From positions 1 to 53,030 of the forward strand of contig CAMDLP010000017.1 in assembly GCA_945901795.1 (NCBI GenBank): DNA of 53,030 nt, in the 5' to 3' direction. The notes under the pieces were generated by a model that was not told the origin of the DNA, ran no database searches, and worked only from the letters and a program-made list of their open reading frames with translations. Made by a program: the position numbers and the translations under genes. Origin of the DNA: Akkermansia muciniphila (lineage in GTDB: Bacteria > Verrucomicrobiota > Verrucomicrobiia > Verrucomicrobiales > Akkermansiaceae). Below are positions 5,544-15,182 of the stretch, one piece after another; positions within the stretch are counted from its first letter, which is position 1; each line of letters opens with the position of its first letter.

Positions 5544-8429
5544 ATGTCTTGTATACGTATCATCGGAGCTGCTCTGGCCAGCGGATTCCTCTCATCGACA
5601 ATCAACGCCGAGGAGATCCGATTCAACCGCGACATCCGCCCCATCTTCACTAAACACTGCTCCGCCTGCCACGGCGGTGTGAAAGAAGCGGGCGGTATCT
5701 CCTTCGTTTTCCGCGACCGCCTACTCATCGAAGGCGAATCCGGAAATATCCCCGTGGTGCCGGGCAAGCCGGAGAAATCGGAAATGATTAGCCGTGTGAA
5801 AAGCAAAGATCCTGATGAGATCATGCCCCAGCCGAAGCACGGCCAGCCCCTTTCCTCAGCAGAGATCGCCAAACTGGAGAAATGGATCGCTGAAGGAGCG
5901 AAATGGGAAGAACACTGGGCCTTCATGCCACCGGTGGAGATGCAAGTGACCGGACTCAAAAACGAATCCTGGCTCACCTCCTCGCTCGACCGCCATGTTC
6001 TAAGGAAAATCGAGGAATCCGGCCTCGAACCCGCCCCGGAAGCCGCTCCCGGGGAATGGCTGCGCCGCGTCTCCTTCGATTTAACCGGTCTCCCTCCATC
6101 CTTGGAGGAACTCGCTGAGGTGGAGTCTGCCTGGAAAACAGACCCCACCAATGCGCGAACGACGGCCGTCGACAGACTCCTCGCCTCCCCCGCTTACGGC
6201 GAACGCTGGGCTGCCGTCTGGCTCGATCTCGCACGCTACGCCGACACCTTCGGTTTCGAGAATGACCCCCATCGCGATATCTGGCCATGGCGGGATTGGC
6301 TCATCCGATCACTCAACTCCGACATGCCCTACGACCGGTTCACCGTCGAGCAACTGGCCGGCGACCTGCTCCCCGCCGCCACTCCCGACCAGATCCTCGC
6401 CACCGCTTTCCACCGCAACACCCAGACCAACACCGAAGGCGGCACCGACGACGAGGAATTCCGCGTCGCCGCCGTCATCGACCGCGTCTCCACCGTCTGG
6501 ACGACGTGGCAGGCCACCACCTTCGGCTGCGTCCAGTGCCATGACCACCCCTACGATCCCATCGCGCACGACGAGTTTTACGAGTTCATGGATTTCTTCA
6601 ACCAATCCGAGGATTCCGACCTCAACAACGAGTTTCCCAAACTGAAACTCGCGGGCGACGAATTCGTTGTGCTCGAACGCGACACCCGGACCCTGCGCGA
6701 ACAACTCAACGCCGATGGCCGGGCAATTTCCGATGCCGCATGGAAACCCCTCGGCAACCATGTCCTCACCCCCCAATTTGGAACCCTGACGATCGATGGC
6801 ACCGGCCTCATCGTCAGCGAGGGAACTCTCCGCTGGGGAGTGACCCACAAGGTCAACGCCAGTACCGAACCCTTCGATGCGCTAAAAATCTCCATCTTCC
6901 CCGTCAGCGACGACCCGAAAAATTGGCCGGAAATGGGTGTGATGGTGATTGATTTCAAAATGGAGAAAGTCTCCCCCGACGGCTCCCGCCAGCCCATCCC
7001 CATCGCTGAGATTTTCGCCGATTATTTGGCCGGGTTCTCGGATCCGATGAGTGCATTCACCGGCCAACCGGACGGTAAAAAATTCGAACGTTTCTCCGGC
7101 CCCGGCGGCAAGGGCGGCGGGGGAGTGGGCTTCGGGGAATACCCGCGCCTCACCGGCCCGCGCCAATTCGTGCTGCTGCCCGCACAACGCGTCGAAATCA
7201 CGCCCGAAGACCGCATCGAAATCTCCCTCTCCCACGGCGCGAGTGCCAACGGGAGCCAAGGCACCTACCTCCGCAAATTCCGCATCGAGACGGCCTCGGA
7301 TGCGCGCTACCCATCCCTCCTCAGCGCTCCCGCGCGCGCCGCGAAATGGCAGAGTGTCATCGCCAACACCGACCGCATGGCCACCCTGAAAGGCACCGAA
7401 GTCCCGGTGATGCGCGACCGCGCTCCGAACGCGCGACGCGACACCCGCGTGTTCGCCCGCGGCAACCGCCTCACCAAGGAACACAGCGTCAAAGCCGATG
7501 TCCCCGAGCTCCTGAAAAAGGGCTATTCGGGCGGAAAAACCGCGAACCGCCTCGACATGGCGCGCTGGCTCGTCAGCGGAGAGAATCCTCTCACCGCCCG
7601 CGTGATGGTCAACCGTCTGTGGGGCGAGATGTTCGGAATCGGCATCGTCGAATCCGCCGAGGACTTCGGCACTTCAGGCATACCTCCATCCAACCTCCCA
7701 CTCCTCGACCACCTCGCCCTCCGTTTCCAGAACGATCACAAATGGTCTGTCAAAGCCGTCCTCCGCGAGATCGCCCTCTCCTCGACGTATCGCCAAGCCT
7801 CTGCCGCATCGCCGGAACTCGTTTCCAAAGACCCCAAAAACCAGCTCCTCGCCCGCGGCCCACGCAACCGCCTCACCGCGGAAATGGTTCGCGACCAAGC
7901 TCTTGCCGTCGGCGGGCTGCTATCTAGGAAAATGTTCGGCCCCTCCGTATTCCCTCCGCAACCGGATGGCATCTGGAGCTCAGTTTACAGCGGCGCAGAA
8001 TGGAAAGAATCCCCGGGTGAGGACAAGTTCCGCCGCGCGGTCTATACCTACATGAAACGCACCAGCGGTTTCCCCGGCCAACTGACTTTCGATGCGCCCA
8101 GCCGCGATCTCTGCTCCGCCCGCCGCCTCGCATCAAACACCCCCTTGCAGGCTCTCGTTACCATGAACGATCCCGCCCACATCGAGGCCGCCGTGGCGCT
8201 TGCCGCACGCCTGTCCGCCCATTCCGGCGAGATCCGCGCACAGATCAAACACGCCTACATCGCCTGCACCCAGCGCCTCCCCGATGAGGCGGCCCTCTCC
8301 GATCTCGAAGGCCTTTTTCAAGACCTCTCCCGCGAAACCTACGGCAAGGACGCTAAGCTCGGCCCGAACCCCGCGCTCACCCTCACCGCCAACACGATCC
8401 TCAACCTCGACGCCTCGCTCACCAAATGA
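5544..8429 (+). CDS. PSCyt1-DUF1549-DUF1553 c-type cytochrome protein
   Basis: A 961-residue exported protein of the planctomycete/verrucomicrobial cytochrome class. A signal peptide (first ~22 residues, ending in NAEE) precedes a c-type haem domain with CSACH (39-43) in the 'RPIFTKHCSACHGG' context. The DUF1549 block follows ('VSFDLTGLPPSLEEL', 'ERWAAVWLDLARYADT', 'RNTQTNTEGGTDDEEFR') and includes a second CVQCH motif with 'CHDHPYDPI'. The DUF1553 block is at the C-terminus ('NPLTARVMVNRLWGEMFG', 'NRLTAEMVRDQAL', 'SNTPLQALVTMNDP'). ATG 5544 is preferred to TTG 5532 because it gives a cleaner signal sequence. It overlaps the next gene by ATGA. The family is tied to polysaccharide (often sulfated glycan) utilisation; exact chemistry is unknown. 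Confidence 0.93.
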   Translation: MSCIRIIGAALASGFLSSTINAEEIRFNRDIRPIFTKHCSACHGGVKEAGGISFVFRDRLLIEGESGNIPVVPGKPEKSEMISRVKSKDPDEIMPQPKHGQPLSSAEIAKLEKWIAEGAKWEEHWAFMPPVEMQVTGLKNESWLTSSLDRHVLRKIEESGLEPAPEAAPGEWLRRVSFDLTGLPPSLEELAEVESAWKTDPTNARTTAVDRLLASPAYGERWAAVWLDLARYADTFGFENDPHRDIWPWRDWLIRSLNSDMPYDRFTVEQLAGDLLPAATPDQILATAFHRNTQTNTEGGTDDEEFRVAAVIDRVSTVWTTWQATTFGCVQCHDHPYDPIAHDEFYEFMDFFNQSEDSDLNNEFPKLKLAGDEFVVLERDTRTLREQLNADGRAISDAAWKPLGNHVLTPQFGTLTIDGTGLIVSEGTLRWGVTHKVNASTEPFDALKISIFPVSDDPKNWPEMGVMVIDFKMEKVSPDGSRQPIPIAEIFADYLAGFSDPMSAFTGQPDGKKFERFSGPGGKGGGGVGFGEYPRLTGPRQFVLLPAQRVEITPEDRIEISLSHGASANGSQGTYLRKFRIETASDARYPSLLSAPARAAKWQSVIANTDRMATLKGTEVPVMRDRAPNARRDTRVFARGNRLTKEHSVKADVPELLKKGYSGGKTANRLDMARWLVSGENPLTARVMVNRLWGEMFGIGIVESAEDFGTSGIPPSNLPLLDHLALRFQNDHKWSVKAVLREIALSSTYRQASAASPELVSKDPKNQLLARGPRNRLTAEMVRDQALAVGGLLSRKMFGPSVFPPQPDGIWSSVYSGAEWKESPGEDKFRRAVYTYMKRTSGFPGQLTFDAPSRDLCSARRLASNTPLQALVTMNDPAHIEAAVALAARLSAHSGEIRAQIKHAYIACTQRLPDEAALSDLEGLFQDLSRETYGKDAKLGPNPALTLTANTILNLDASLTK

Positions 8430-9913
8430 AAGACCTCGAACAGCGCCTCCGCATCGGCGAGCTATCGCATCTCACCCGCCGCCATTTCCTCTCCAAATGC
8501 ACCACCGGGATGGGAGCCATGTGGCTCGCCTCGCTCGGCGACAATGCCTTTGGCGCGGGTGCCAAGCTGGTAAAAGACCCCGCCCGCCCCTTCGCCCCGG
8601 ACGTCCCTCATCTCCCGGGAAAAGCCAAGCGCGTGATCTACCTCCACATGGCCGGAGCGCCCTCCCAGCACGAGCTTTTCGACTACAAGCCAGAGCTCAA
8701 GAAACTCGACGGCCAGGACTGCCCCAAGGAATTCCTCGAAGGCAAGCAGTTCGCCTTCATCCAGGGAGTCCCGAAAATGCTCGGCCCGCAATTTGAGTTC
8801 AAGCAGCACGGCCAAAGCGGAGCGTGGATCTCCGACCGCCTGCCCCATCTCGCCACGGTCGCCGATGAGCTGTGTTTCATCAAATCCATGCACACCGACC
8901 AGTTCAACCACGGGCCGGCGCAGCTCCTCGTCCACACCGGGACACCCATCCCCGGCGGGTCTTCCATCGGCTCATGGACCACCTACGGCCTCGGCACGGA
9001 TAACCAGAACCTCCCAGGTTTCATCGTCCTCACCTCCGGCGGCAAAAATCCGGACGCTGGCAAATCTGTCTGGGGTTCCGGATACCTCCCTTCCGTTTAC
9101 CAAGGCGTCCAATGCCGTTCTCAGGGTGAGCCCGTCCTTTACCTCCAGAACCCCGATGGTGTCTCGCGCGACATGCGCCGCCGCTCCCTCGACACCCTCG
9201 ACCGCATTAACCGCCGCATCGCGGAGGAAACCGGTGATCCTGAAACCGTCACCCGCATCGCCCAATACGAAATGGCCTTCCGGATGCAGATGAGTGCCAC
9301 CGATGCCTTCGATCTCAAACAAGAGGACGAAGCCACACAAGCCATGTATGGCACCGAACCCGGCAAGGAATCCTTCGCGAATAACTGCCTCCTCGCCCGC
9401 CGCCTTGCCGAGCGAGGCGTCCGCTACATCCAGCTCTTTGACTGGGGCTGGGACTCGCATGGCGCGGATACGAAGGAAGCACTTAACGCAGGCTTTAGTG
9501 ATCGCTGCAAAGCCATCGACAAACCCATCACCGCACTCATCAACGACCTCAAGCGCCGCGGTATGCTGGAGGACACCCTCATCGTCTGGGGCGGAGAGTT
9601 CGGTCGCACCCCCATGCGCGAAAACCGCGGCGGAGTCGAAATGGCACTCATAGGCCGCGACCACAACCCCGGAGCCTTCACCGTCTGGATGGCCGGCGGC
9701 GGCGTGAAAGCGGGAACCTCCTACGGCGAGACCGACCCCATCGGTTACGAGGCGATCAAGGACAAGGTTTCTGTCCACGACCTCCACGCCACCATGCTCC
9801 ACCTCCTCGGATTCGACCACGAGAAGCTCACCTACCCGTTCCAGGGCGCGAACCAGCGCCTCTCCAACATCACTAAGCCCGGTACCAAAGTCGTTAAGGG
9901 CGCGGTCGCCTAA
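8426..9913 (+). CDS. DUF1501 family exported protein
   Basis: A 495-residue protein, the usual partner of the preceding cytochrome, whose stop it overlaps by 4 nt. The N-terminus carries a twin-arginine-type export signal ('LTRRHFLSKCTTGMGAMWLA'). Conserved DUF1501 segments include 'RVIYLHMAGAPSQHELFDYK', 'KSMHTDQFNHGPAQLLVHTG', 'GFIVLTSGG', 'FDWGWDSHGAD' and 'DTLIVWGGEFGRTPMREN' followed by 'GRDHNPGAFTVWMAGGGVK'. The fold is related to alkaline phosphatase/sulfatase; the D-H and E-F-G-R-T residues would line the metal site. Specific substrate unknown. The tight coupling indicates joint synthesis and probably a shared periplasmic pathway. Confidence 0.92.
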   Translation: MKDLEQRLRIGELSHLTRRHFLSKCTTGMGAMWLASLGDNAFGAGAKLVKDPARPFAPDVPHLPGKAKRVIYLHMAGAPSQHELFDYKPELKKLDGQDCPKEFLEGKQFAFIQGVPKMLGPQFEFKQHGQSGAWISDRLPHLATVADELCFIKSMHTDQFNHGPAQLLVHTGTPIPGGSSIGSWTTYGLGTDNQNLPGFIVLTSGGKNPDAGKSVWGSGYLPSVYQGVQCRSQGEPVLYLQNPDGVSRDMRRRSLDTLDRINRRIAEETGDPETVTRIAQYEMAFRMQMSATDAFDLKQEDEATQAMYGTEPGKESFANNCLLARRLAERGVRYIQLFDWGWDSHGADTKEALNAGFSDRCKAIDKPITALINDLKRRGMLEDTLIVWGGEFGRTPMRENRGGVEMALIGRDHNPGAFTVWMAGGGVKAGTSYGETDPIGYEAIKDKVSVHDLHATMLHLLGFDHEKLTYPFQGANQRLSNITKPGTKVVKGAVA

Positions 9914-10038
9914 ACTCAGGAAATAGTTTTTCGCCATGTGTGGAGAATCCGCTGAAGAGGCGGTTTGTGGAGAGCTGCCCGGTGTCTCAGAGCTTGCTCA
10001 GCGCCTCGGCGATTGCCGCCTCAGTGAGGCGGATAGAA

Positions 10039-11463
10039 TCATCCCAGCATCTCAAGCAGGTGGCCGAAGACGTCGGAGTTTCTCACCATGCCGGTGAAGC
10101 GGTCGGACTGCGGGCCGAGGGCGGAGATGAGCGTGGGATCGGAGGTGTGGGTGGTGCCGGTCCAGCCGATGCCGGTGTGGTTGCCGGCGAACTGGCCTAG
10201 CAGGCCTTCCGGTTTGCTGAGTTGCTCGTTCCACTCGACGACCGGGTGTTTTTCGAAAATTTCGAGCAGGGCGGCGGACTGATCCGGCCTGAGGGTGAAG
10301 TCGAGGTGCTGCTTGATGAGCGCGGCGAGCTGGTCGGCGGTTCCACCTTGGGTTTTCGTCCACTCGGCGAAAAGTCGTTCGTGGGAGGCTTTCAAATTTC
10401 GGATCCGGGCGAAGCGCTGCGTGCTCTCGGCGTAGCCGTTTCCCATGCCGTTGAGGCCGGGGTTGGAGTTGCCGTGGTCGCTGGTCACGACGAGCAGGAT
10501 GTCGTCGCGATTGCCGATGAGGGCGAGGACGGCGGCGAGGGCGTCGTCGAAGGCGAGTTGGTCGCCGAGCAGCGCGCCGATGTCGTTGAGGTGGGCGGCG
10601 TGGTCGATGCGGGCGCCTTCGATTTGCAGAAGAAACGGCTTATCGCCTGGCAGGAAGCGGGTGAGCGCGGCCTGGGCCATTTCCGTGAGGGTGGGAATCC
10701 GGGCGGCCAAGGCGGGATTCTGGTCGCGGTCGATAGAGAAGGGGAGGTGGCCGCGGGTGAAGGTGCCGAGGAGTTTCTGCTCGCGGGCGGCGAGCAGCGC
10801 GTCGCGGGTGTTGACGATGCCGTATCCGGCCTTCGCGAAATCGCTGGCGAGGTCGCGCTTGTCGAGGCGGTCCTTCGCGCTGAAATGGCCGGAACCGCCG
10901 CCGAGCAGGATTTCCACGCGGTCGAGGTATTGCGGGGCGATGCTACCTTCGTCGCCGCGTTTCGGGACGATCGACGCGAATCCCGCAGGTGTCGCGTGGG
11001 TGATGGTAGCGGTGCTAACAAGGCCGATCCGTGCGCCTTTGTTTTTGAGAATCGCGGCGATGGGAGTGATTTCCCGGCCTTCGGGGCTAACGTTGACGGA
11101 GCCGTTATTGACGCGCTGGCCACCGCCCCATGCGCTGGAGGCCGCGGCGGAATCGGTGACCATCGAGTTGGCCGAGGCGGTATCCATCAGACCGCGGGCG
11201 GCGTTGCGGTCGTTGAGCAGCGACCACCACTGCGTGCCGCGCTTGCGGGTGAGATTGGAATAGGCTTCAGCCAGCGTCAGGACGCCCGGGCTCATGCCGT
11301 CGGAGACCATGAAAACGATCCCGCGCACTTTGCGGGCCGGGCTGCCGGAGGGATCGGCGGAGGCCTTGGTGGCGGCGAGCAGCGCGGCGGCACCGCTGAG
11401 AGTGGCGGCCTTGAGCCAGTCCCGGCGGGCGATTTCACACATACTCGTGAGCGGCGAAGTCAT
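10039..11463 (-). CDS. alkaline phosphatase, Tat-exported
   Basis: A 474-residue PhoA-superfamily enzyme. The N-terminus has a twin-arginine signal ('IARRDWLKAATLSGAAALLA') with an AxA-like cleavage site (TKASA). Metal and nucleophile motifs are present: 'VFMVSDGMSPGV' with the metal Asp, 'NSMVTDSAAASSAWGGG' with the Ser nucleophile in D-S-A, 'LQIEGARIDHAAHLND' with metal ligands D and H, and 'LLVVTSDHGNSNPG'. It hydrolyses phosphomonoesters in the periplasm. It lies convergent to the DUF1501 gene with 125 bp between them. No Pho box can be identified in the short upstream interval, which it shares with the divergent topoisomerase gene (102 bp). Confidence 0.92.
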   Translation of the reverse strand: MTSPLTSMCEIARRDWLKAATLSGAAALLAATKASADPSGSPARKVRGIVFMVSDGMSPGVLTLAEAYSNLTRKRGTQWWSLLNDRNAARGLMDTASANSMVTDSAAASSAWGGGQRVNNGSVNVSPEGREITPIAAILKNKGARIGLVSTATITHATPAGFASIVPKRGDEGSIAPQYLDRVEILLGGGSGHFSAKDRLDKRDLASDFAKAGYGIVNTRDALLAAREQKLLGTFTRGHLPFSIDRDQNPALAARIPTLTEMAQAALTRFLPGDKPFLLQIEGARIDHAAHLNDIGALLGDQLAFDDALAAVLALIGNRDDILLVVTSDHGNSNPGLNGMGNGYAESTQRFARIRNLKASHERLFAEWTKTQGGTADQLAALIKQHLDFTLRPDQSAALLEIFEKHPVVEWNEQLSKPEGLLGQFAGNHTGIGWTGTTHTSDPTLISALGPQSDRFTGMVRNSDVFGHLLEMLG

Positions 11464-11565
11464 GGAGAAGTCTTAGCACCCGGGCTGCGGACGGCAAGGC
11501 CGCGAAAACGATCTTTTCACCTCAGGCTTGCGCGGATGCTTCCGGTTCTTTAACCATCCGCCCCC

Positions 11566-13548
11566 ATGACGCACGATCCGGACCAACACGCCTCGCTGGG
11601 GGAAATGTATTCCGACTATTTCCTCGATTACGCCAGCTACGTCATCCTCGAACGCGCGGTGCCGCACCTTTACGACGGCCTCAAGCCGGTCCAGCGCCGC
11701 ATCCTCCACGCCATGGACGAGCTCGACGACGGCCGCTATAACAAGGTCGCCGGGATCGTCGGAAACACGATGAACTACCATCCGCACGGCGACCAGTCGA
11801 TCGGCGCCGCCATCGTCGGGCTGGGCCAAAAGGACCTGCTCATCGACACCCAGGGGAACTGGGGCAACACCCTCACCGGCGACGGTGCGGCCGCGCCCCG
11901 TTACATCGAGGCTCGCCTCACCAAGTTCGCCAACGAGGTCGTCTTCAACCCGAAAACCACCACCTGGCTCCCCAGTTACGACGGCCGCCGGAAGGAACCC
12001 GACACGCTGCCTGTTAAATTCCCGCTGCTCCTCGCGCAAGGCGTCGAGGGCATCGCCGTCGGACTCGCCTGCAAGATCCTGCCGCACAATTTCCATGAGC
12101 TCATCGAGGCCGCCATCGCCGTGCTGCGCGACCAGTCGTTCACGCTGATCCCCGATTTCCCCACCGCCGGCATCATGGACGCCTCCGAATACCGCGACGG
12201 CCTGCGCGGCGGAAAAGTCCGGGTCCGCGCCCGCATCGCCACCGACAAGAAGGGCGTCCTCCGCATCACGGAAATCCCCTTCGGCACCACCACCGGCGGC
12301 CTGATGGAGTCGGTCGTCGCCGCCGCCGACAAGGGGAAAATCAAGATCGCCAAGATCGAGGACAACACCGCCGCCCACGCCGACATCCTCGTCTATCTGC
12401 CCGCCGGCGCCGATCCCGAGCAGACCCGCGACGCGCTCTACGCCTTCACCGACTGCGAGCTCACCATTTCCCCTAACGCCTGCGTCATCGTCGATGGTAA
12501 GCCGGTGTTCATGGCGGTTTCCGACATCCTCCGCCGCACCACCCTCCACACCCGCAACCTGCTGGAAATGGAGTTACAGATCAAACTCGGCGAGCTCGCC
12601 GAGAAATGGCACTTCAGCTCGCTCGAACAGATCTTTATCGAGAACCGCATCTACCGCGACATCGAGGAATGCGAAACCTGGGAGGCCGTGCTCAAGGCCA
12701 TCGACGACGGTTTGAAGCCGTTCAAGAAACTCCTCAAGCGCGAGGTCACCGAGGAGGATCTCGCCCGGCTCACCGAGATCAAGATCAAGCGCATCTCCAA
12801 GTTCGACTCCTTCAAGGCCGACGAGGAAATCAAGGGACTCGAAAAAGGTATCGAGGAAACCGAGAAGAACCTCCGCAACCTCACCCGCTACACCATCCGC
12901 TGGTATGAGGAGCTCGCCAAGAAATACGGTAAGGACCGCGAGCGCCGCACCGAGATCGCCTCGTTCGAGCGCGTGGACCGGATGCAAGTCGTCGCCGCCA
13001 CCGAGACGCTCTATCTGGACGCGAAGAACGGCTTCGCCGGTTACGGTCTGAAAAAAGACGGTGAGCCCGTGGAGAAATGCTCCACCATTGACGACCTAAT
13101 CACCTTCACCCAGGACGGCAAGATGCGCGTCATGAAAGTCGCCGAGAAAGTCTTCGTCGGCCAGAAACCGCTGCGCGTCGCCATCTTCCGCAAGGACGAG
13201 GACCTCATCTACTCGATGATCTATCGGGACGGCCGCGAAGGCCCTATCCTTGCCAAGCGATTCACCGTCGGCGGCGTCACCCGCGACAAGGAATACGACC
13301 TGACTAAAGGCAAGCCCGGCACCCGCGTCCTCTACTTCGCCTTCCACAAGACCAACGAGGAAAGCGCCGCGCAGATGCTGCTGGTCTATCTGAAATCTGG
13401 CCTCCGCATGCGCAACCTGATCCGCCCGCTGCACTTCGCCGAGTTCGGCATCAAGAGCCGCTCCAGCGCCGGCAACCTTGTCACCAAGCACGGCATCGAG
13501 AAGATCATCCGCGCGCCGAAGGATTATGATCCGAACCTGGGTGCCTGA
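11566..13548 (+). CDS. type IIA topoisomerase subunit A (ParC/GyrA-like), short form
   Basis: A 660-residue DNA topoisomerase subunit. The catalytic tyrosine is in 'APRYIEARL' (Tyr113); winged-helix and tower regions match ParC/GyrA ('LYDGLKPVQRRILHAMDEL', 'NYHPHGDQSIGAAIVGLGQ', 'VEGIAVGLACKILPHNF'). A long charged coiled-coil region ('KFDSFKADEEIKGLEKGIEE') leads to a C-terminal beta-pinwheel-like region from about residue 485. That region is only about 175 residues, where GyrA has six blades over 300 residues, and no canonical GyrA box (QRRGGKG) is seen, which favours a ParC-type decatenase. No parE/gyrB neighbour is in the window. Confidence 0.85.
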   Translation: MTHDPDQHASLGEMYSDYFLDYASYVILERAVPHLYDGLKPVQRRILHAMDELDDGRYNKVAGIVGNTMNYHPHGDQSIGAAIVGLGQKDLLIDTQGNWGNTLTGDGAAAPRYIEARLTKFANEVVFNPKTTTWLPSYDGRRKEPDTLPVKFPLLLAQGVEGIAVGLACKILPHNFHELIEAAIAVLRDQSFTLIPDFPTAGIMDASEYRDGLRGGKVRVRARIATDKKGVLRITEIPFGTTTGGLMESVVAAADKGKIKIAKIEDNTAAHADILVYLPAGADPEQTRDALYAFTDCELTISPNACVIVDGKPVFMAVSDILRRTTLHTRNLLEMELQIKLGELAEKWHFSSLEQIFIENRIYRDIEECETWEAVLKAIDDGLKPFKKLLKREVTEEDLARLTEIKIKRISKFDSFKADEEIKGLEKGIEETEKNLRNLTRYTIRWYEELAKKYGKDRERRTEIASFERVDRMQVVAATETLYLDAKNGFAGYGLKKDGEPVEKCSTIDDLITFTQDGKMRVMKVAEKVFVGQKPLRVAIFRKDEDLIYSMIYRDGREGPILAKRFTVGGVTRDKEYDLTKGKPGTRVLYFAFHKTNEESAAQMLLVYLKSGLRMRNLIRPLHFAEFGIKSRSSAGNLVTKHGIEKIIRAPKDYDPNLGA

Positions 13549-13602
13549 GCGACCGCATCGCGCCACCGGCTCACCGGAGTCTCGTCTCCTGATAGAAATC
13601 CG

Positions 13603-13869
13603 TCACGGCTCCGCCTCGTCGTTTTCCTCGGCCGCCATCGGGAGTGCTTCGAGACTGCCGCGGTAGGCTTTTTCATCGAAACCGCGGCGTTTTCTCAGCA
13701 CTTGGTCCATTTCTTCGCCGAGGCAGAGTGCGATCTGGGATTTCGCCTCGGATTCCTCGAGACCGAGATTGAGAAGCCTGGCGAGGGTTTTCGTGACATA
13801 GGGCGTCTGCGGAGACACGAGCTGCTGCTCAACGGCGGCAATCAGGTCGGGTAAGAGGTCTTCGTTCAT
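13603..13869 (-). CDS. conserved small protein of unknown function
   Basis: An 88-residue acidic soluble protein that begins 'MNEDLLPDLIAAVEQQLVSP' and contains 'TPYVTKTLARLLNLGLEESEAKSQIALCLGEEMDQVLR'. It appears all-helical. Proteins of this form, with a conserved 'TPyV..T..RL...G....eAk..IA.cL.ee', occur as hypothetical proteins in diverse bacteria; I cannot name a domain. It is convergent to the topoisomerase gene, with only 54 bp between the stops. No export signal or metal motif is seen. Confidence 0.7.
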   Translation of the reverse strand: MNEDLLPDLIAAVEQQLVSPQTPYVTKTLARLLNLGLEESEAKSQIALCLGEEMDQVLRKRRGFDEKAYRGSLEALPMAAEENDEAEP

Positions 13870-14078
13870 GATCAGGCGGGGGTGTTGGGTCTGTCATTCA
13901 TGGGGTTTCAATCATTCACGAGGCAAACATGATGTTGGGGGTGACGTGAAGGAAAGCGCAAAAACCATGGGAATGCGTATCTTGACGACTCACGGCGTCT
14001 TGGCCGCAGTCGAGGACGCGATTGGATTGTTAGGGGCGTTGTGGTCGAGGTCGTAGGAGATGGTTTCCGTGTCGGAAG
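13870..14078. other. spacer without recognised features
   Basis: A 209-bp interval upstream of the small minus-strand gene and downstream of the permease gene. No coherent reading frame, stem-T-run terminator or RNA gene is visible. Confidence 0.4.
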
Positions 14079-15155
14079 TCACAGGTCCGCGAGTTTCCGC
14101 TCGTGCCAAATTTCAAGGAGCAGCAGGGTGATCGTAACCGAAAGCGGGCCGAGAATGATCCCGGAGGAGCCGAAGACGATCAACCCGCCGACCAGGGAAA
14201 TGAAGGTGAGAAGGGTGTGTTGATGGAGTCGGTTTCCGACCAGGATCGGGTAGATCAGATTGTCGATGCCCGCCACCACGATGCCGCCCCATGCGGTGAG
14301 GAGCATGGCTTTTCCCCACATCCCCTGCGACGCCAGCCAGATGGCGGCGGGAATCCAAATGACGAAGGCTCCTAGGACCGGGATGACCGCCAGCAGTCCC
14401 ATGATGATGCCCCAAAGCAAGGGGGCGGGTAGGCCGAGCATCCAGAACATCAGTCCGCCAAGAGTGCCCTGAATGGTGGCGACCACCAGCGTGCCGTAAA
14501 CCGTGGCGTGAATGGTGGCGCTGACCCGTGCGAAAATACGGTTCATTTCTGCAGGCGAGAGCGGGGATAGGGATCGCAGGGAGTCGAGAACCAGGCACTG
14601 GTCGCGCAGGAAATAGAAGAGCAGATAGAAGGTGAGCAGCAGGCCGGTCAGCTGCATCACCGAGCCCCGCACGAACGAGGTCGCGGTATTGGTCAACCCC
14701 GTGGCGAGGCGGCCGACGGTTTCGGGTAGATCGATTTGCCGCTCGATCCAGCGGTCGAGCGGGGCAAGGTGCGGGTAGCTGTCGAAATACTTGGTCAAGG
14801 TGTCCGGGGCGGCGTGGGTCTGGATGAGTTCGGCTCCTTTTGAAATTTCCATGATCAAGCGGTTCACCACGAAGATGGCGGGCGCGACGACGATCACCGC
14901 GATGACGGTGATTGAAATGGCCGTCACCAGATTGCGGCGTTTGAACTTCGATTCCAGCCTGCGCTGCAAGGGGCTGAGAATGACGGCGAGAGCGAGCGCC
15001 CAGGAAATGGCGGGCAGGAACGGCAGGGCCAACCGGTAACAAAGATAGAGCCCGATGAGCATCAACGCCGTGAGAACCAATCCGTTCGCCGGAGCGGATG
15101 GTTCGCGGGGACGGGCTGGCGGGATCTTCGATGCTTGGGGGGCTGAGTCGTTCAT
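14079..15155 (-). CDS. AI-2E transporter family (PerM/YdiK-like) membrane protein
   Basis: A 358-residue integral membrane protein. After a Pro-rich cytosolic start, paired hydrophobic segments appear at about 27-65 ('VLTALMLIGLYLCYRLALPFLPAISWALALAVILSP'), 80-105, 170-190 and four or more in the C-terminal half, with the hallmark family segments 'GLLAVIPVLGAFVIWIPAAIW' and 'IDNLIYPILVGNRLHQHTLL' followed by 'LVGGLIVFGSSGIILGPL'. The family includes AI-2 exporter TqsA and Na+/H+ antiporter-like members, so substrate cannot be assigned. It follows the universal stress protein gene on the same strand with 27 bp between, suggesting cotranscription. Confidence 0.88.
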   Translation of the reverse strand: MNDSAPQASKIPPARPREPSAPANGLVLTALMLIGLYLCYRLALPFLPAISWALALAVILSPLQRRLESKFKRRNLVTAISITVIAVIVVAPAIFVVNRLIMEISKGAELIQTHAAPDTLTKYFDSYPHLAPLDRWIERQIDLPETVGRLATGLTNTATSFVRGSVMQLTGLLLTFYLLFYFLRDQCLVLDSLRSLSPLSPAEMNRIFARVSATIHATVYGTLVVATIQGTLGGLMFWMLGLPAPLLWGIIMGLLAVIPVLGAFVIWIPAAIWLASQGMWGKAMLLTAWGGIVVAGIDNLIYPILVGNRLHQHTLLTFISLVGGLIVFGSSGIILGPLSVTITLLLLEIWHERKLADL

Positions 15156-15182
15156 GGGGAATTCCGGCGAAATCGGGAACAG

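Noticed and set aside
9930-9970. Stem near AATCCGC...GCGG after the DUF1501 gene as a terminator
   Set aside because: The stem is short (4-5 bp) and no T run follows, so it does not meet terminator criteria.
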